DNA from: Nymphaea colorata
Lineage: Eukaryota > Streptophyta > Magnoliopsida > Nymphaeales > Nymphaeaceae
Direction of reading: 5' to 3'
Length of the DNA stretch: 64,000 bases
Assembly (NCBI RefSeq): GCF_008831285.2
Contig: NC_045140.1
Location: 18,908,370 to 18,972,369, forward strand
How positions within the stretch are numbered: the first letter of the stretch is position 1; each line of letters begins with the position of its first letter. The notes below the pieces were generated by a model, which did not search any database, had not been told where the DNA came from, and worked only from the letters and a program-made list of their open reading frames with translations. Shown here piece after piece: positions 25,666-37,760 of the stretch. The translations under genes and the position numbers were made by a program.

Positions 25666-28079
25666 TGAGGCAGAAGTGATTGGTGAGGCCCACATTGGAG
25701 CATGTGAAGGTGCTGGCGGCATTGTCGTATGGGAATTGGTGTTGACACCACTGAGCCAGAACCCAGGCCCACCCCCTTCAAGGGCAAAAGTGTCATTTTA
25801 ATAATTCATGGGCAAAATTGATAATTTGTTTTGAATCAACCAATTCAAGCTACTGACGCAAAGTTATGCATATTTCTTTAATTGGCTCTCTCATTGAATA
25901 GAAAAGGAGCTTATTTGATTTAAATCAGTCTATTCAAGTCGGTTGTGCACGTAGAGATGCCAATATATTTTATTTGGATTGGATATTCAATTAAACCGTT
26001 TCAAGAAATTGGATATGGAAAAAAAATTTAAATATCTGATTTAATTTTAAATAAATATACTATATCCAATGTCTTTATATTTTGAAAGTCAGTCAGATTT
26101 AATTTAAAACTCAGATTCAAGATATCAGACTCAAATATGATTTTTTTTTTATTCATGCTCAAATCAGAATATATGAACATCTAAAAAACAGATATAGATC
26201 AAATGGGATCTATTGACATGTGTAGATGGAGCAAGGGAAAATGTCAAAACCGTGGAAAAAGAAAGTGAGAAATTGAAACACGCTTTTTCGGTAATATAAA
26301 ACAAACACTTTTTCAATATAGGACAATTTTTTTTTTTTTGTGGTCGTGCATGGGCAATTGTCCATAACATGTCCACACTTGGCTTAATGAATAAGTCGGC
26401 TGATATAATTTTCAAAAAAAATTTAATTTGACCCCTATTAAAAAAATTTAAGCCCTCGTTCAGAAAAAAATGTCGGCTCCGCCCTCATGCAATGAATCTA
26501 CTTTGGAGCTTTGAAGAAGCCAACTGAAATAAACAAGTTAGTCGGTCGTTATCCATTAGTAACTTGTCATTTTCGGTCACTTGCGACAGAAAGTCTGACG
26601 GTACTCGTGCAAGGAGTGGCGGAGCTACATTATTATTGCTGATGTGAGCAAAAAAAATTACATTATTGCATACAAAAATTTCATTAACTCAGTTTTTTTT
26701 ACATATCAATGCCCTTTTAAGATTTAAACTTTAGACTTAGAGCACCTTTCAACTAGAAGCTTTTGACGATTGCGTGTAATGGTGCAAGTGAAGATTTATC
26801 TGATTCAAGGCAAAGATACAAAATAGACTGCGGTACTTACATTGTTTTCTGTATAGTTTCTTTCATTTCTTCTTGCAGTGTCTTTTGACTTTTCTCTTGT
26901 TGCAATTATGAGTTTGGTAACATACTTGAATCTGCTTTGGCAGCATTCAGTCTTGTCACCTAGCAGACCCTGGGACAGCCAGAGACCGAAAAATAATTGG
27001 CTCTGCTATTCTTTTACTAATCCGGTGAAAAAAAGTTCACAATCAACTAAAAGAAAATTTGAATAAAGTAACATGGCAGTATTTATGCTGGTTTAAACCA
27101 AATGATATTACGGCAGAATCATTTTCTTTCAGTTAATTATCATCGACAGCACTTGCAGGTAAGCTTGGGAAATTGCTGCGACCAATTTCCAATCACAATT
27201 TTCATGCCTGAAAGACATCTAAGAAGTAGAATCAGATGGCTGAGGTATGAATCCAGTTAAAACTTTTGGGGACCATAAAAATGCCACAGTAACAAGAAGA
27301 TCCTTTTATTGATAAGGAATTTTTCCCATGTACAGCACACAGCTTTCTATGAAGATATCAGAGCAGTCTGCGTTCTTTTTTTCGTATTGTGGCCGAGGCT
27401 ACCACTTGTCTGATTGCTCGAAACCAATTTGATGACATCGATCGAAACGATTCAAACATCCCATAGTATGATTCAGAGATACACAAAACTGGAAAATGTT
27501 GTAAGAAATGGACGGTTCACGAGGGCACTATGATGAAAACCACAAGAGCAAAGAATCTTTGGTCTTACAGATTCATGATTTTCCTTTTATGAAGAAGCAT
27601 ATGCCTGGTACATGGCGTCTGGTCGGTGGAACAATACTTTCAAGGCCATAGAATCAGAGTTTGCTAAATATCGCCAAACCAAAAAGGGGTAGCAAATTGA
27701 CAGAAAGAAAGAAAGAAGAAGAAGAAGAAATTAGGACTGCTTTTGGTAACAGGAATAGACCGTGCAATTCATTGGATGTGGATGTCACAAACCTTCTTAG
27801 GAGTCATACTTTTGCATGGATTAACCTGTTATAAATCTGTCCAGGCACGCTTCAAATTGCCATAAACCGCCTATTACAGGAAACAGAGAAGCAAAAGTAG
27901 ATTGCATGGAAGCGTTTGAGACGACCATTTATGAACCAGATACCATTTACACCTACCAAAATGTTCATTTCAGAACCGATGGCACAGACCAGAGGATTAT
28001 AGCAGGCAAACGATGATGGACGACATCGAGTGCTTACAGTTTCCAACTGCAACAGGTCGAGCCGATTCCAATTCAGAAG

Positions 28080-28535
28080 TCAGAACACCCACCCAAAGGA
28101 CCGACCCCACCGTGCACAACCTCGTTCCCTCTTCAGCTTCGTGCTCGCCCGGCAGATTGGACAGACTGAGACCTGAATCAGCCATGGATCAACACAATGC
28201 ACATGGAAGCTGTGCCTGCAGAAGGGCAGCAACCTGCACCTATCACCTCTCTGAAGCCCTTCCAAGCAGACAGCACAAGCAGTTGAGCCACCCTTTTCCC
28301 CTCCTGTCCCAAAATGAAACCAGGGAAGCCTCTGTAACTCATCTATATCCATCCCAGCACGCTCATCATCTTTCCTATGCAAATTCCTAGTTCTGATCCC
28401 ATTCCCAAGGGCCCTACCCACCACGGATAAATGCATCACCACCAAGACCCAAAGACCGAAGCTCAACAACATCACAGAAATTATGATCACCATGATCATT
28501 ACCTGTGCAACTATTCCCATATATCTACTATCCAT
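28080..28535 (-). CDS. ATL-type membrane-anchored RING-H2 E3 ubiquitin ligase (single exon)
   Basis: A probable E3 ubiquitin ligase that recruits an E2 enzyme through its RING-H2 finger. The 151-residue frame is intronless, as usual in the ATL family. Residues about 8-40 form one hydrophobic membrane segment (VMIMVIIISVMLLSFGLWVL). Residues 62-74 contain MDIDELQRLPWF, standing where ATLs carry the GLD motif, with the Gly absent. The RING-H2 is Cys87, Cys90, Cys106, His108, His111, Cys114, Cys125, Cys128, with the conserved Trp (DPWL) and Pro (CPIC) that contact the E2. The protein ends soon after the finger in a basic tail and is at the short end of the family. The ATG at 28535 gives an N-terminus ending just before the membrane segment, typical for ATLs. 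The nearest orthologue cannot be named from sequence alone. Confidence 0.86.
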   Translation of the reverse strand: MDSRYMGIVAQVMIMVIIISVMLLSFGLWVLVVMHLSVVGRALGNGIRTRNLHRKDDERAGMDIDELQRLPWFHFGTGGEKGGSTACAVCLEGLQRGDRCRLLPFCRHSFHVHCVDPWLIQVSVCPICRASTKLKRERGCARWGRSFGWVF

Positions 28536-31500
28536 GTCGCCTTTCTAAAATCCTGCAACTACCAACTTTCTACTCGAGGAGGAAGAGAGGAAAAGGAAGA
28601 AGCAGAGCAGCAGTTACCACATCCAATCTAAAGGTTGGTATACCAAATGAGAATACAAGAAACCTGAGCTCCGAAAATGGATTCAGGAAAACGAAGGGCC
28701 AACAGCAGATTGGTTGGCACTTCCAAAAAGGTGGGTAGCACCAGTGATCGATTTGCAGGTAGGGGCTTCTCAATAACCATTGAGTGCAGCGCCTGGCACT
28801 TTCACAGGAAGAAATACGAAGCCCGTGTTGACCGGAGCTTCGAGATGTAAGATCTGCAGTCGATATCTGCCATACAAAAGCTTTCCCACTACTTTCTTCC
28901 GTCGCTGGAATCTTTTTCTTTTAAACACGTCAGGACATCTCCTTGTTCGCCGACCAGAGGACCCCTGAACTGAAAAATTTTTAGATTTGACTTAGCTCTA
29001 ATGGCTCTTCTATATAAAACACAAGCACATGATGCGTTGCTCTGAAGTCTGAACTTCTCTCAGGCAGCTCGCTGCTGCAATTGTTCAGGAGTTGGCCTAA
29101 GAAGACGTGAAAGAAACGGAAGGGTAAGAGAGAAAGGAAACGTGTGCCTGCTAGCAGACAAAGCACATGCTAAGCACGTTTTCTGACGCCCCAAAATTGC
29201 CTGTGCCCGGATGAAATCATGCAAAACGAGGCGGAGAGGTTTCCTTCCTTCCGCCCTTAGTTTTCCTTGTCCGGGTTCCCCTTGCTTCAACGAGATTTCT
29301 GTGTAACAAGCAGTAAAGATTTTATTAATAAATGAACACTTGATCGCTGCTGAAACGATGCCCTCCTGCGCTAACAATTGAAAGTAGAAAATAAAGGCAT
29401 CAAAATGCATGGATTGAAGTGATTCCTAAGGCGTGCTTGTCTGTGACCCTTGACAAAGTTGTTTTATCAGAACTAGTTTTGAGAAAAAATAGTTTCTTAA
29501 TCGTTTTATGAAATGTAGTTTGTATGTTTGACTGATACACTTAAGACACGGATTTTTATGAATAATATCGCGGGAAAGACAGGTCATTCAATCCTTCTGC
29601 AGTTTCGCACTAAAGAAGAAGCAAATCTAGTTTTTTGTTCCTCTCCATTCTCATGAATTGATTAACAACGCCCGAGAAGAATCTTTCTTCATGAAGGAAA
29701 TTAAAAAAGTAAAAACAAAACTACCACATGAAAACCAGGTGTTGGGCAACTGGTAGATTCAACAGCCCACTCTCTTTTATTTAACCCAAAGATTTGAAGC
29801 TCTGGTGCCAGTAGAATAGTGGCCGCCTACAGAGCTGACTTCGGCAAGGAGATGATACAAATAATTAAGAGGTGACATTTTAAAACTATACGTAATCTTA
29901 AAAAGATCAGGCTCTTAATCTTTTTGAACTTTGGCTTTCAGTTAATTCCTTGACAAGAAAGGAATAGATCTAGAGACCCGAGGATAAAATCTGTGAGCTA
30001 ATGGGGAGAGGTGACTTTTGAACTGCAATTTCATTAACAAAGGCCCCACCCACCCATGAGTATATTTTATTAGTGGGTTCACATGCAGGTCCATCCATCC
30101 ATCCATAATAAGCTTAAATTTTTTTGATTATTTATTACCCAAGTTTTTAAAGGACATCATAGACATGGGGATGCTCCCAGATGCAGACTGTAACATATTT
30201 CTAAGTCGCCAATGTTGCCTTACGGACAGTATCACGAAGGCGTCAGTGAAAGTCATGTCAGTGGATCTTCAAGAATGCGAGTGCTTCATTCGCTTCCGTG
30301 TCTTCCTTTACTGCTGCCTTGAATCCTTGTTGGCTTACCTTGTATAGTCAATTCGACATGGCTCAGTTATCATCTTCTTTCTCGACTTCCACTATTGTAC
30401 TTAGTTGGACCTGGCTCAACTATCATTTGCCATGTCTTTCATGACAGTAAATGATGATAAAATCGATAATTGTAGTATTGGTAAGAAAACACCATCTGCC
30501 AAGATAAAGGTGGTAGTAATAAAGAGACAACAGCTGGCCAAGCAGTTAATAAGACTATTGACTGCACAACAAGAGATAAAGATGCAGCTGTCAAACAAAG
30601 AGGCCCACCAACTAAACAGGAAGATAATAATTATAAATAAAATATTGTTTCATCTTGTAAAGATCGAAACAATCTATGTAATTCAAGAAAACAATCTATG
30701 TAATTCAAGAAATGACTTTGGTGGTGCTTGTAATTTTATTATAAAATAAATAAAAGAGAGATCAATGCCTATCGCAATCAACAACGATAGTTTTCCTTTC
30801 TGTGGACGTAGGAGTGAGTTTACATCGAACCTCGTTACATCAGGCATTCATCTTCTTTAGTCTCTTTTTCATTCTGTCTTTTATATATATATATATAATA
30901 TTGAATTCTATTTCATGTAAAAAAATCATGAAGCAGTATTAAAAGCATGCGGTATTGCAAGAGCTATATCAGATTTATTTGACATTGTCCTCTTTCAGCT
31001 TCTTTGAACACAAAAGGGAAGAAATGAAAATAATATGAAAAATCACTTGCCCCCAAAAGACGGGTAAAATAAGTTAAAAACAAACAAACTGGTGACAGGC
31101 TTGAACACCAAATCACTCAGAACTTGGCTGCATTGGGACGTGGCATTCGGCCGACTTCAACAATACACAATAAAGGACATGAGGCACAAGTACTACCAGC
31201 TAAAAGCAACGTCAAATTTTATAGATAGAAAGAAAGGGATGAGAGGACTTGTATGGGACACCGGAAAAAATGTCGGTACTGCGGTTGGGAAAAACAAAAA
31301 ACTGGCGCATCAACCAGGTACTGAAAATCTCCTCCAGAGGGACGCGATCGGAAGAGAAAATTGAGCAACAAAACAGCGACTAAATCGTTTTCGATCGAAT
31401 CCTTTTGAGAGACACAGGTGGAGGAACTCTTCTTGATTATTTTACTTCACAGAAGAGGAAAAAAGGAAGAACGCATGGCTGGTTTTGAGACAACAGCAGT

Positions 31501-32431
31501 GCCCACAGAGGTAGAGGAATGCGTGTAACACTAACTAGAAATTAGAAATGAGTGGCCGAGCTACGATATCTAAAGGGCACTCGAGTCACCAATACAGGCT
31601 TGATGTGGGCGCTCTATAGAATTTTTAAGCTGTCACAACGCTACTTTTTCATTTTTCTAATAAAACTTCTGATGGGCAGTGGGGGCAATGGCCCACACGA
31701 GCTTCCCATGTATCTCCACCAAAGCTGCAAACGAAATATTAACACAAAAATTAAGAAAGAAAAATGTTGGTGGTAGCCACCTAACCGGATGATGCTATAA
31801 TGAAGGGTCTAGGCTTGAGAACTGGCAGAGCTAGAGAGGATGGGAAGCATGTGGGAGTGGGTGGAAGGTGCAAGAATGGTAGAAGATAAAACAAGAGAAG
31901 GTGAATTAATGTGTTCAGAGAAAACGCGCTGGCAGGGGCCTACGTGTAACTTTTAAAAGTTTTAATTAGTTTATATTATTTTGAAATTTTTTATATTTTA
32001 TTTTCTGTTAAAATTATGAAAAATTCTTAAAATTCCGGAGATGCATAATATGTTGCCCTGTGAAAGTGTTTCGACCAAGGGTGGCTCTTACAAGTTGGAC
32101 CCAACAATTCAACTTGGATTTATTCTTCATCTCATGATATTTAGATTATATGTTTGTGAATCTTAATTTCCCTTGCTCATGCTAAACAATCAAATCATAT
32201 ATGGGAAGGACATAAAACACTAAACTCCCACCACTTCTCTTGGGTGCTGGGGATCAAATTAAAAGGCTTCTCCAAAGTTGGAAAATAAGTAGAGCAAGGT
32301 TGGAAAACAGGAGTAGGTGAATGAGAAGTGATCAATAGGACAAAGAAGGAGGAAGAGGAGGAAGAAGCAAGGACAAAAAATGAACACTGAGATCTAGCAA
32401 GGCAAAGATATGGCTAAACATTCCTCTTGAG

Positions 32432-32575
32432 GCGCATTTGGCAATGAAAACAGCTTGTTGATGTTCTTTGAATCTCCTTCAAAAACTGAGGCAGGTTCAT
32501 CAAACATGTATCTATCGCAATTTTTCAAGGTAGATTTATGAAATAGTAATAAATTGTTATTATTGCCAAACAACC
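32432..32575. repeat. 144-bp foldback with TTTGGCAAT termini, MITE-like
   Basis: Left end gcatttggcaatgaaaacag pairs with right end ttgttattattgccaaacaa; the shared core of the inverted repeat is tttggcaat followed by about 10 weakly matched bases. There is no coding capacity. The termini recall hAT-type MITEs, but no 8-bp duplication is clear. Confidence 0.5.
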
Positions 32576-33739
32576 TTTTTTTGGACATGTTTTACAAAAC
32601 TAATACCAAGTCACTATCTTATTATTATACTCTAAAAAGGAGGTAGATTCATAAAACACTTGTTACAATACTCCATGAGTCAAATTTATTTTCTCGGGGC
32701 CGATTTATGGGAAAATATACTAACTCTGTGTTCATGTTATCAAACAGCTATTTAATGTCCTATTTGTAATGCTAAGTCGAGGGTGGTTTTGATATTTATT
32801 AGACTAAACCCATTGAATTTAGTTCTAGGTTAGACTTAAATTAGGTGTAAAATCCAAAATAACATGTTTGGAGTATATTTGTGGATGACCTCTTCAAAAA
32901 ATTAGTCCAAAACATTGAAATTACTCTAACTTTTTTGAGAGATTTTTTTGTTCGTCTAACAACATAAACATCAAAAGCAAAGAAAAGCAAAGGTTGGCAC
33001 CGCACCCACGCTACTTGAACTAAGATGGGCTACCTACCAGTCATTTAGCCCAAGTAGGTACACCAAGCTTTTCAAGGGTCGTTTGGCAGTAGGAACACTT
33101 TGAAAGCCCCATAAATAATAACATCTGTCCAAAACATTCAATGTGAACGCTTTCTTTACCATAGAAACTTTACAAACAAGAAGCTACCACGAATCCTTCA
33201 AAGTTCCAAAGGAAACACACAACTTTTCATATCTTTTTACCTCGAGACGGTCAGAAAAGGCCATTCTTTTAACCGAAAATGGAATAAAATAAAAAGCATC
33301 TCTCATAGTAACTTCTGCGGCTTTTGGAAGAGTGGGGATCTTTCACTGAGATTTGTTTCGCCTCGACAAAATATCCCACCATTAAAAACATGATTCATGT
33401 TGGCGCCTTTTAATTATAATATGATATAATACAATGTAATATAATATGTAAAGTGCATACAAAAAATTGGAAACACGATTCCCACCTAACATGGCCACAA
33501 GAACCCGATCTCATCGACGCCACAAGAATGCGATCATCAGATCGACCAAATTCTTTGACCAGTAGGGATTATGAAAGGGCGTTATCCGGCCTTAATTGTC
33601 TCCTTTGGCAAGCAATTTTGATCGGTTCGACGAGGCAGATTTTGTGGAACGAGTTCGGAGTTTGGAATAGATTTGGAAGAAGAGATGAGGAAAATAGATC
33701 GTTTGATGCCATTCTAGAGTTTAAGTTCATTTGGTAGAA

Positions 33740-33880
33740 CGAAACAGGATCTAACAAGTAATGGGATTGAGCTTTGGTATGAAGGTTTGTAGCGAAATCA
33801 GATCCAAGACTCGACAAAGATCAGATGGGAGGATTTTTATGTGGATTTGACTTTAAAATTCAAGAAGTCCAAATCTGCGT
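33740..33880 (+). mobile_element. Possible LTR-retrotransposon gag remnant
   Basis: A broken frame reads IELWYEGL, stop, RNQ...IRWEDFYVDLTLKFKKS. This resembles the W-x(2-6)-W-E-x-F segment of plant Ty3/Ty1 Gag proteins. It is short, contains a stop, and no LTRs or pol sequence flank it, so the assignment is weak. Confidence 0.3.
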
Positions 33881-34763
33881 TGGAAAGAGATCCAATCAGG
33901 TCAGACTGCCTATCTTGGGACATGAAGCTATGTTTGATTGCCTTAGATTTTAGATCTAAATGCATTCTTATGGTTGGGGCCATTTGAGCCCAAAACATGC
34001 AACATCATGAGAACCTGTTTACATCAACAGGGTTTGTATAAACTGAACGCTTTATGATTGACCTCCTCCTTTAGCCAGGTGATCAATGGAGTTTTTGTTA
34101 AACTAAAACTAGTGAGAACGACCACATTGAGAAAACGCATACCACTGAATTAAGTAACCCAATTTTCAGATGAAAGTAATGATATTTGATATCATTTAAT
34201 CATTTAAACTACATCAATATCTCATTTTTTGCTTATTGCAAGTCTTTGAAAGTTCGGTTTTCTATTAATTTTGCAAAAGAAAAGGCCATCTCCAATTTCA
34301 TCACCTTTTGCCCGGTGTTTTTTGCCATCTTGGGGTCTCCCCAAGTGATATATACTTGTTTTCACTTTGGTTCTTATATTTAAAAGATCTTTTGTCCTTA
34401 AATTTTGTTCTTAAATTTTGTTATGCATTTTAATTTTATCGACTCTGGGTTTAAATTTGAGCAGCTTTTGAGCGTCATTGTAGTTCTTTTGCACATGGCA
34501 CGCACAGGAGCTCCTACGTACGAGAAGCAAGTTACGTCATCCTACGCAAACGAAATTGCAGGAAACGATGAATCACAAATACCAATGTTGTTAATATTGC
34601 TTTGCACCGAAGTTTTCTCCCCTTTTCCTTACGGGAGGAAACTGCAGCTGGGTCGGATGAGTTTGTACCAAAGTTAGTACCGCTTTATATAGCGTGGCTT
34701 CTTTGTCACCGCACTACGAAGCAGAAGGTTTACACTTTTTTTAAGTAAGAATGAGCAATCTAA

Positions 34764-35225
34764 CGCCCTGTTTGGTTGGAGGGAAAGGGATGGAGGGAAA
34801 GGAATGGAAAGAGAAGGGAAGAGAAGAGAAAAGGAAGGGAAGGAAAGGGAATGAAATGGAAAGAGGTGATTATAAAAGCTTGTTTAGATAAAAGTGAATG
34901 GAATGAAAACGAAACAATACAATTTATAATAATACCCTCAATAGTCAAAAGGTTGAGAGGCAGGGAGCAAAAAAAACATGGAGGGGTATTGTGGGCCGTC
35001 AACACTTTTGTACTTACTCCCTTTCCTTTCCCTCCCAATCCGTTCGATTTGAGATGGATTGAATTTACACTATACAATCCTTTCCTTTCCTTTCTTTTCT
35101 TTTCCTTTCCTTTCCTTTCTCTCCCCTCCCATCCAAACAGACTTTCTCTCTTTTCCTTCCTTTCCCTCCTTTCTAATTAACCAACCAAACGCAATCCCTC
35201 CCTTTCCTTCCAACCAAACAGGCCC
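34764..35225. mobile_element. Harbinger/Tourist-like MITE with TAA target duplication
   Basis: Inverted termini (ccctgtttggttggagggaa left; ttccttccaaccaaacaggc right) match over about 24 of 27 positions. They are flanked directly by TAA on both sides (34761-34763 and 35226-35228), the target-site size and sequence typical of PIF/Harbinger Tourist-like elements. The element is about 462 bases and non-coding. Its left third is almost pure purine (gaaggg/ggaaag repeats) and its right third almost pure pyrimidine (tttccttttcct), so it can fold back on itself. Confidence 0.75.
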
Positions 35226-35309
35226 TAAGCGTCGAATCCTGTGATTGATCTCTGGTAATGAAAAGAGTGGTATCGTTTTTTGAGACAGAAAAATATTGAT
35301 GATCGGTGG

Positions 35310-35880
35310 GAACCGGGAAGGGGATGAGAACAGGGGATGGAGAATCACTCTCTCCTCTTCATTGCTACCAACTTTTCCATCTTTTCTACGCAGTTTCGTC
35401 TTGTTGGTCTGTTTCTAAGGCCTCTCCTTCGATCTCTTCTTTCTCGCCTCGGCAGTTTTTTTTCCTTTTTTCTTGTTCTTTTTTTCGTTTCATGAACATC
35501 CTCAGAGACGGCCACAACCTGCACGTCATTTGTACATGTCAGAGAGCCGGAGTTTGCCGACGGTCTCTCTGACTTCGAGCTCTTCTTCAGTTTCATCAAC
35601 ATCCATTGAATCCTTGCTGTTCACGTCTGCCTAAGTCTTCTTCAGCAGTGGAGGCTTGCTTGGAAGGTTTTAATCATCCCCCGGTCCATTGGAAGAATGA
35701 TTCATCAAGGAGGATTCATCCCCACCATGGTAATCGATCGAATCATCATTCTGATCTTGCGCCCGACGCCTGGATAAAGTTCTATGATTGGGAGCGATTT
35801 GGAAAAGGGTGGATCGGCCATCCAGCTTCACAACTTGCAAAACCAGAGGCACTCGCCCCTCCAAATTTAAACCTTTGGTG
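35310..35880 (+). other. Orphan leader-like, partly coding-like segment
   Basis: The sequence turns CT-rich like a 5' UTR and contains a short Ser-rich frame (ATG near 35536: MSESRSLPTVSLTSSSSSV...) and a further open frame at 35606-35881 (WKNDSSRRIHPHHGNRS). No domain is recognised and no splice-linked continuation is visible downstream. It may be the severed 5' end of a gene or a young orphan transcript. Confidence 0.25.
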
Positions 35881-37009
35881 ATTTTCCTTTAAGCAATTTG
35901 CTTAGTATCCTTGATTTTTTTTCTTTTATTGCGGTGATTGAAGCTTAGAACAAACGAATTATTGACAATCTTTAATACGTACAGTTACACCATGTCAACG
36001 GGTCCCAAGTCTTTTCATCTTCCAAATGTTCAGGAAGAAAAGCATGTAGATATGATTTACAGCCAAAAAATCTTGGAAGCACCTAGTGCATCATGTTTTC
36101 TAATGCAGTTCTATTCAAACTTTAGTATCTTCAGAAAATAAAAAGTATATTTCATTTTATGTTTACAATAGCTCTTGTCCGACAATGAGGGACCCTTCAC
36201 AGCCCCAGTTGATTTCAAGATATGCCTTCTGATGACGACACCATGAAAAGCTCAGGCTGCAGAATGGCAGATTTGAGATCTGATCTTAGTTTCTTCATTT
36301 TAACACCCTTTATAAGCCTTTTCTTACAACTTTCGCTCCACCTGATGTTGCTTCAGATAAACTCTTATTTGCTTATCAGCTATTGATTTCTGGATATGAA
36401 TTAGATTGGATTTGAATAGTTATTTATATCCAATAATTTAGGCGTCATTGGTCTTTGACTGTTTATGATGTTTATTCAATTTAAATAATGAAATAAAATG
36501 TTTTAACTCCTTGTTATGACCTTCAAAAATATGGAACTACGTCTCCAAAAGCAGGTGAGAAGATCATTATAAGGAAACGTCAATGAAACCATAAATTTTG
36601 GCTTCTGATATCTCTACTGTTTGAACTTTCAACATTTAGAGAAAGAAAGGGAAAGAAGCCATTTGAGGAGCCCAGGCTTTACATACAAACGGACAGGCAA
36701 TATGACCCATATATGCCTAGTCTTTCTTACAGTTTAAACTGAGTTCGTAGATATTTATATTATGTTGATCAAGCACACATGTAATGTTCTTGATTATCAT
36801 TTTTGTGCACTCAGAGTTTCTTCCCAGTGAAAGTAGAAAGCTAGTTAATTTGCATGTTTCTCGATGTTGGTCAAACCCAGTAGCTCAAACAGGAACCGGT
36901 TCTTTGTTACGCTTTATGGATCGGTAAAGTCCATTCCGATAAATTGTTGCTATGTATGCAACCTTTTTCTTCATTATTATGGAAAACAATGTAATTGTAA
37001 TGGAAGTGT

Positions 37010-37143
37010 CTCGCTCGGCCCGTATTGACCGGTATGCATCGTATCAAACCCTTGCCAATGCGATGCTAATCAATGCCTTCGGCCTCGGCCCGTATCGGCC
37101 GATATGCATCCCCTTGCTAACGGCTATGCTAATCAATGCCTTC
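37010..37143. repeat. Two-copy tandem repeat of about 70 bp
   Basis: Copies share ctcggcccgtat, gatatgcatc or ggtatgcatc, and gctatgctaatcaatgcctt or gcgatgctaatcaatgcctt. The second copy is slightly shorter. The unit is CpG-rich compared with its flanks. Confidence 0.7.
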
Positions 37144-37760
37144 CTCAATTTTTTATCTAGAAAACATTGTAAACAACTTTTTTTATATTAAAATGAAAAT
37201 TTGAGATGATACATACCAATATAAGCATGCACCTACTAAACTGATGTTAACACTGATACCCATATTGCAACATTGAGGAGAACTATTTATGTTTAAAAGA
37301 AACACGTAGCAATATTTCATGACATAAATATAAATTATGAAGCTAAAAGTTTTTAAAAATTTAGGCATTGAATTTTCGACATCAAGCAATCCAAGTGGTT
37401 CATTCTGACAGAATCTGTCATGTAGTTCGTCTTCTCCAAAAAAATAAAAGAAGAAAGAGGAAGGTGATAGAAACTCAGTCTCCCGTAAATGACTTGAAAC
37501 AGCAGCTTGTGCAGCCAAACGGCAAGTGACAATGCGGACACAGGTTCTAGTTCAATTCTGTAACGAGGTTTTTGCAAAGTAATCGACTTCATGATCGCAA
37601 AGAGAGAACATATTCATACTCAGTGGCCAACCAATTAACAACGATCCAAGGACATCTTAATATGTACAACCAAAAAATCAAAATGACAAGCTACAGTTGG
37701 AAAAAGATAAGGGACAAAATAAGGACATAAAATTCTCGAATGAAAAGTTTAGCACGTATG

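Larger units (their letters stand above)
17654..28079. other. Gene-poor interval between XTH and RING genes
   Basis: A 10.4-kb stretch without a convincing gene. It contains a CT-rich XTH leader just upstream of 17653, a foldback near 18258-18473, a member of the dispersed family at about 19525-19620, an organelle-like block at 19955-20375, nested tandem repeats at 22510-22735, a LINE reverse-transcriptase relic at 23911-24735 and AT-rich repeat fragments at 25470-25665 and 26330-26480. The stretch 20400-22500 shows nothing I can name. Confidence 0.7.
28536..37760. other. Gene-poor interval between RING and TOG genes
   Basis: A 9.2-kb stretch without a complete gene. It contains a small foldback at 32432-32575, a possible LTR-retrotransposon gag remnant at 33740-33880, a Harbinger-like MITE at 34764-35225, an orphan leader-like segment at 35310-35880 and a two-copy tandem repeat at 37010-37143. 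Between about 28800 and 32400 I see only unassigned AT-rich DNA and short chance frames. Confidence 0.7.

Noticed and set aside
28013-28390. Plus-strand 125-codon frame over the RING gene
   Set aside because: Antisense of the RING-H2 exon; the Cys/His pattern is coherent only on the minus strand.
29060-29410. Minus-strand 116-codon frame
   Set aside because: No domain, signal peptide or splice partners; composition changes abruptly along its length.
33072-33350. Possible MITE starting gggtcgtttggcag near 33078
   Set aside because: A matching inverted right end could not be found, so the element could not be bounded.
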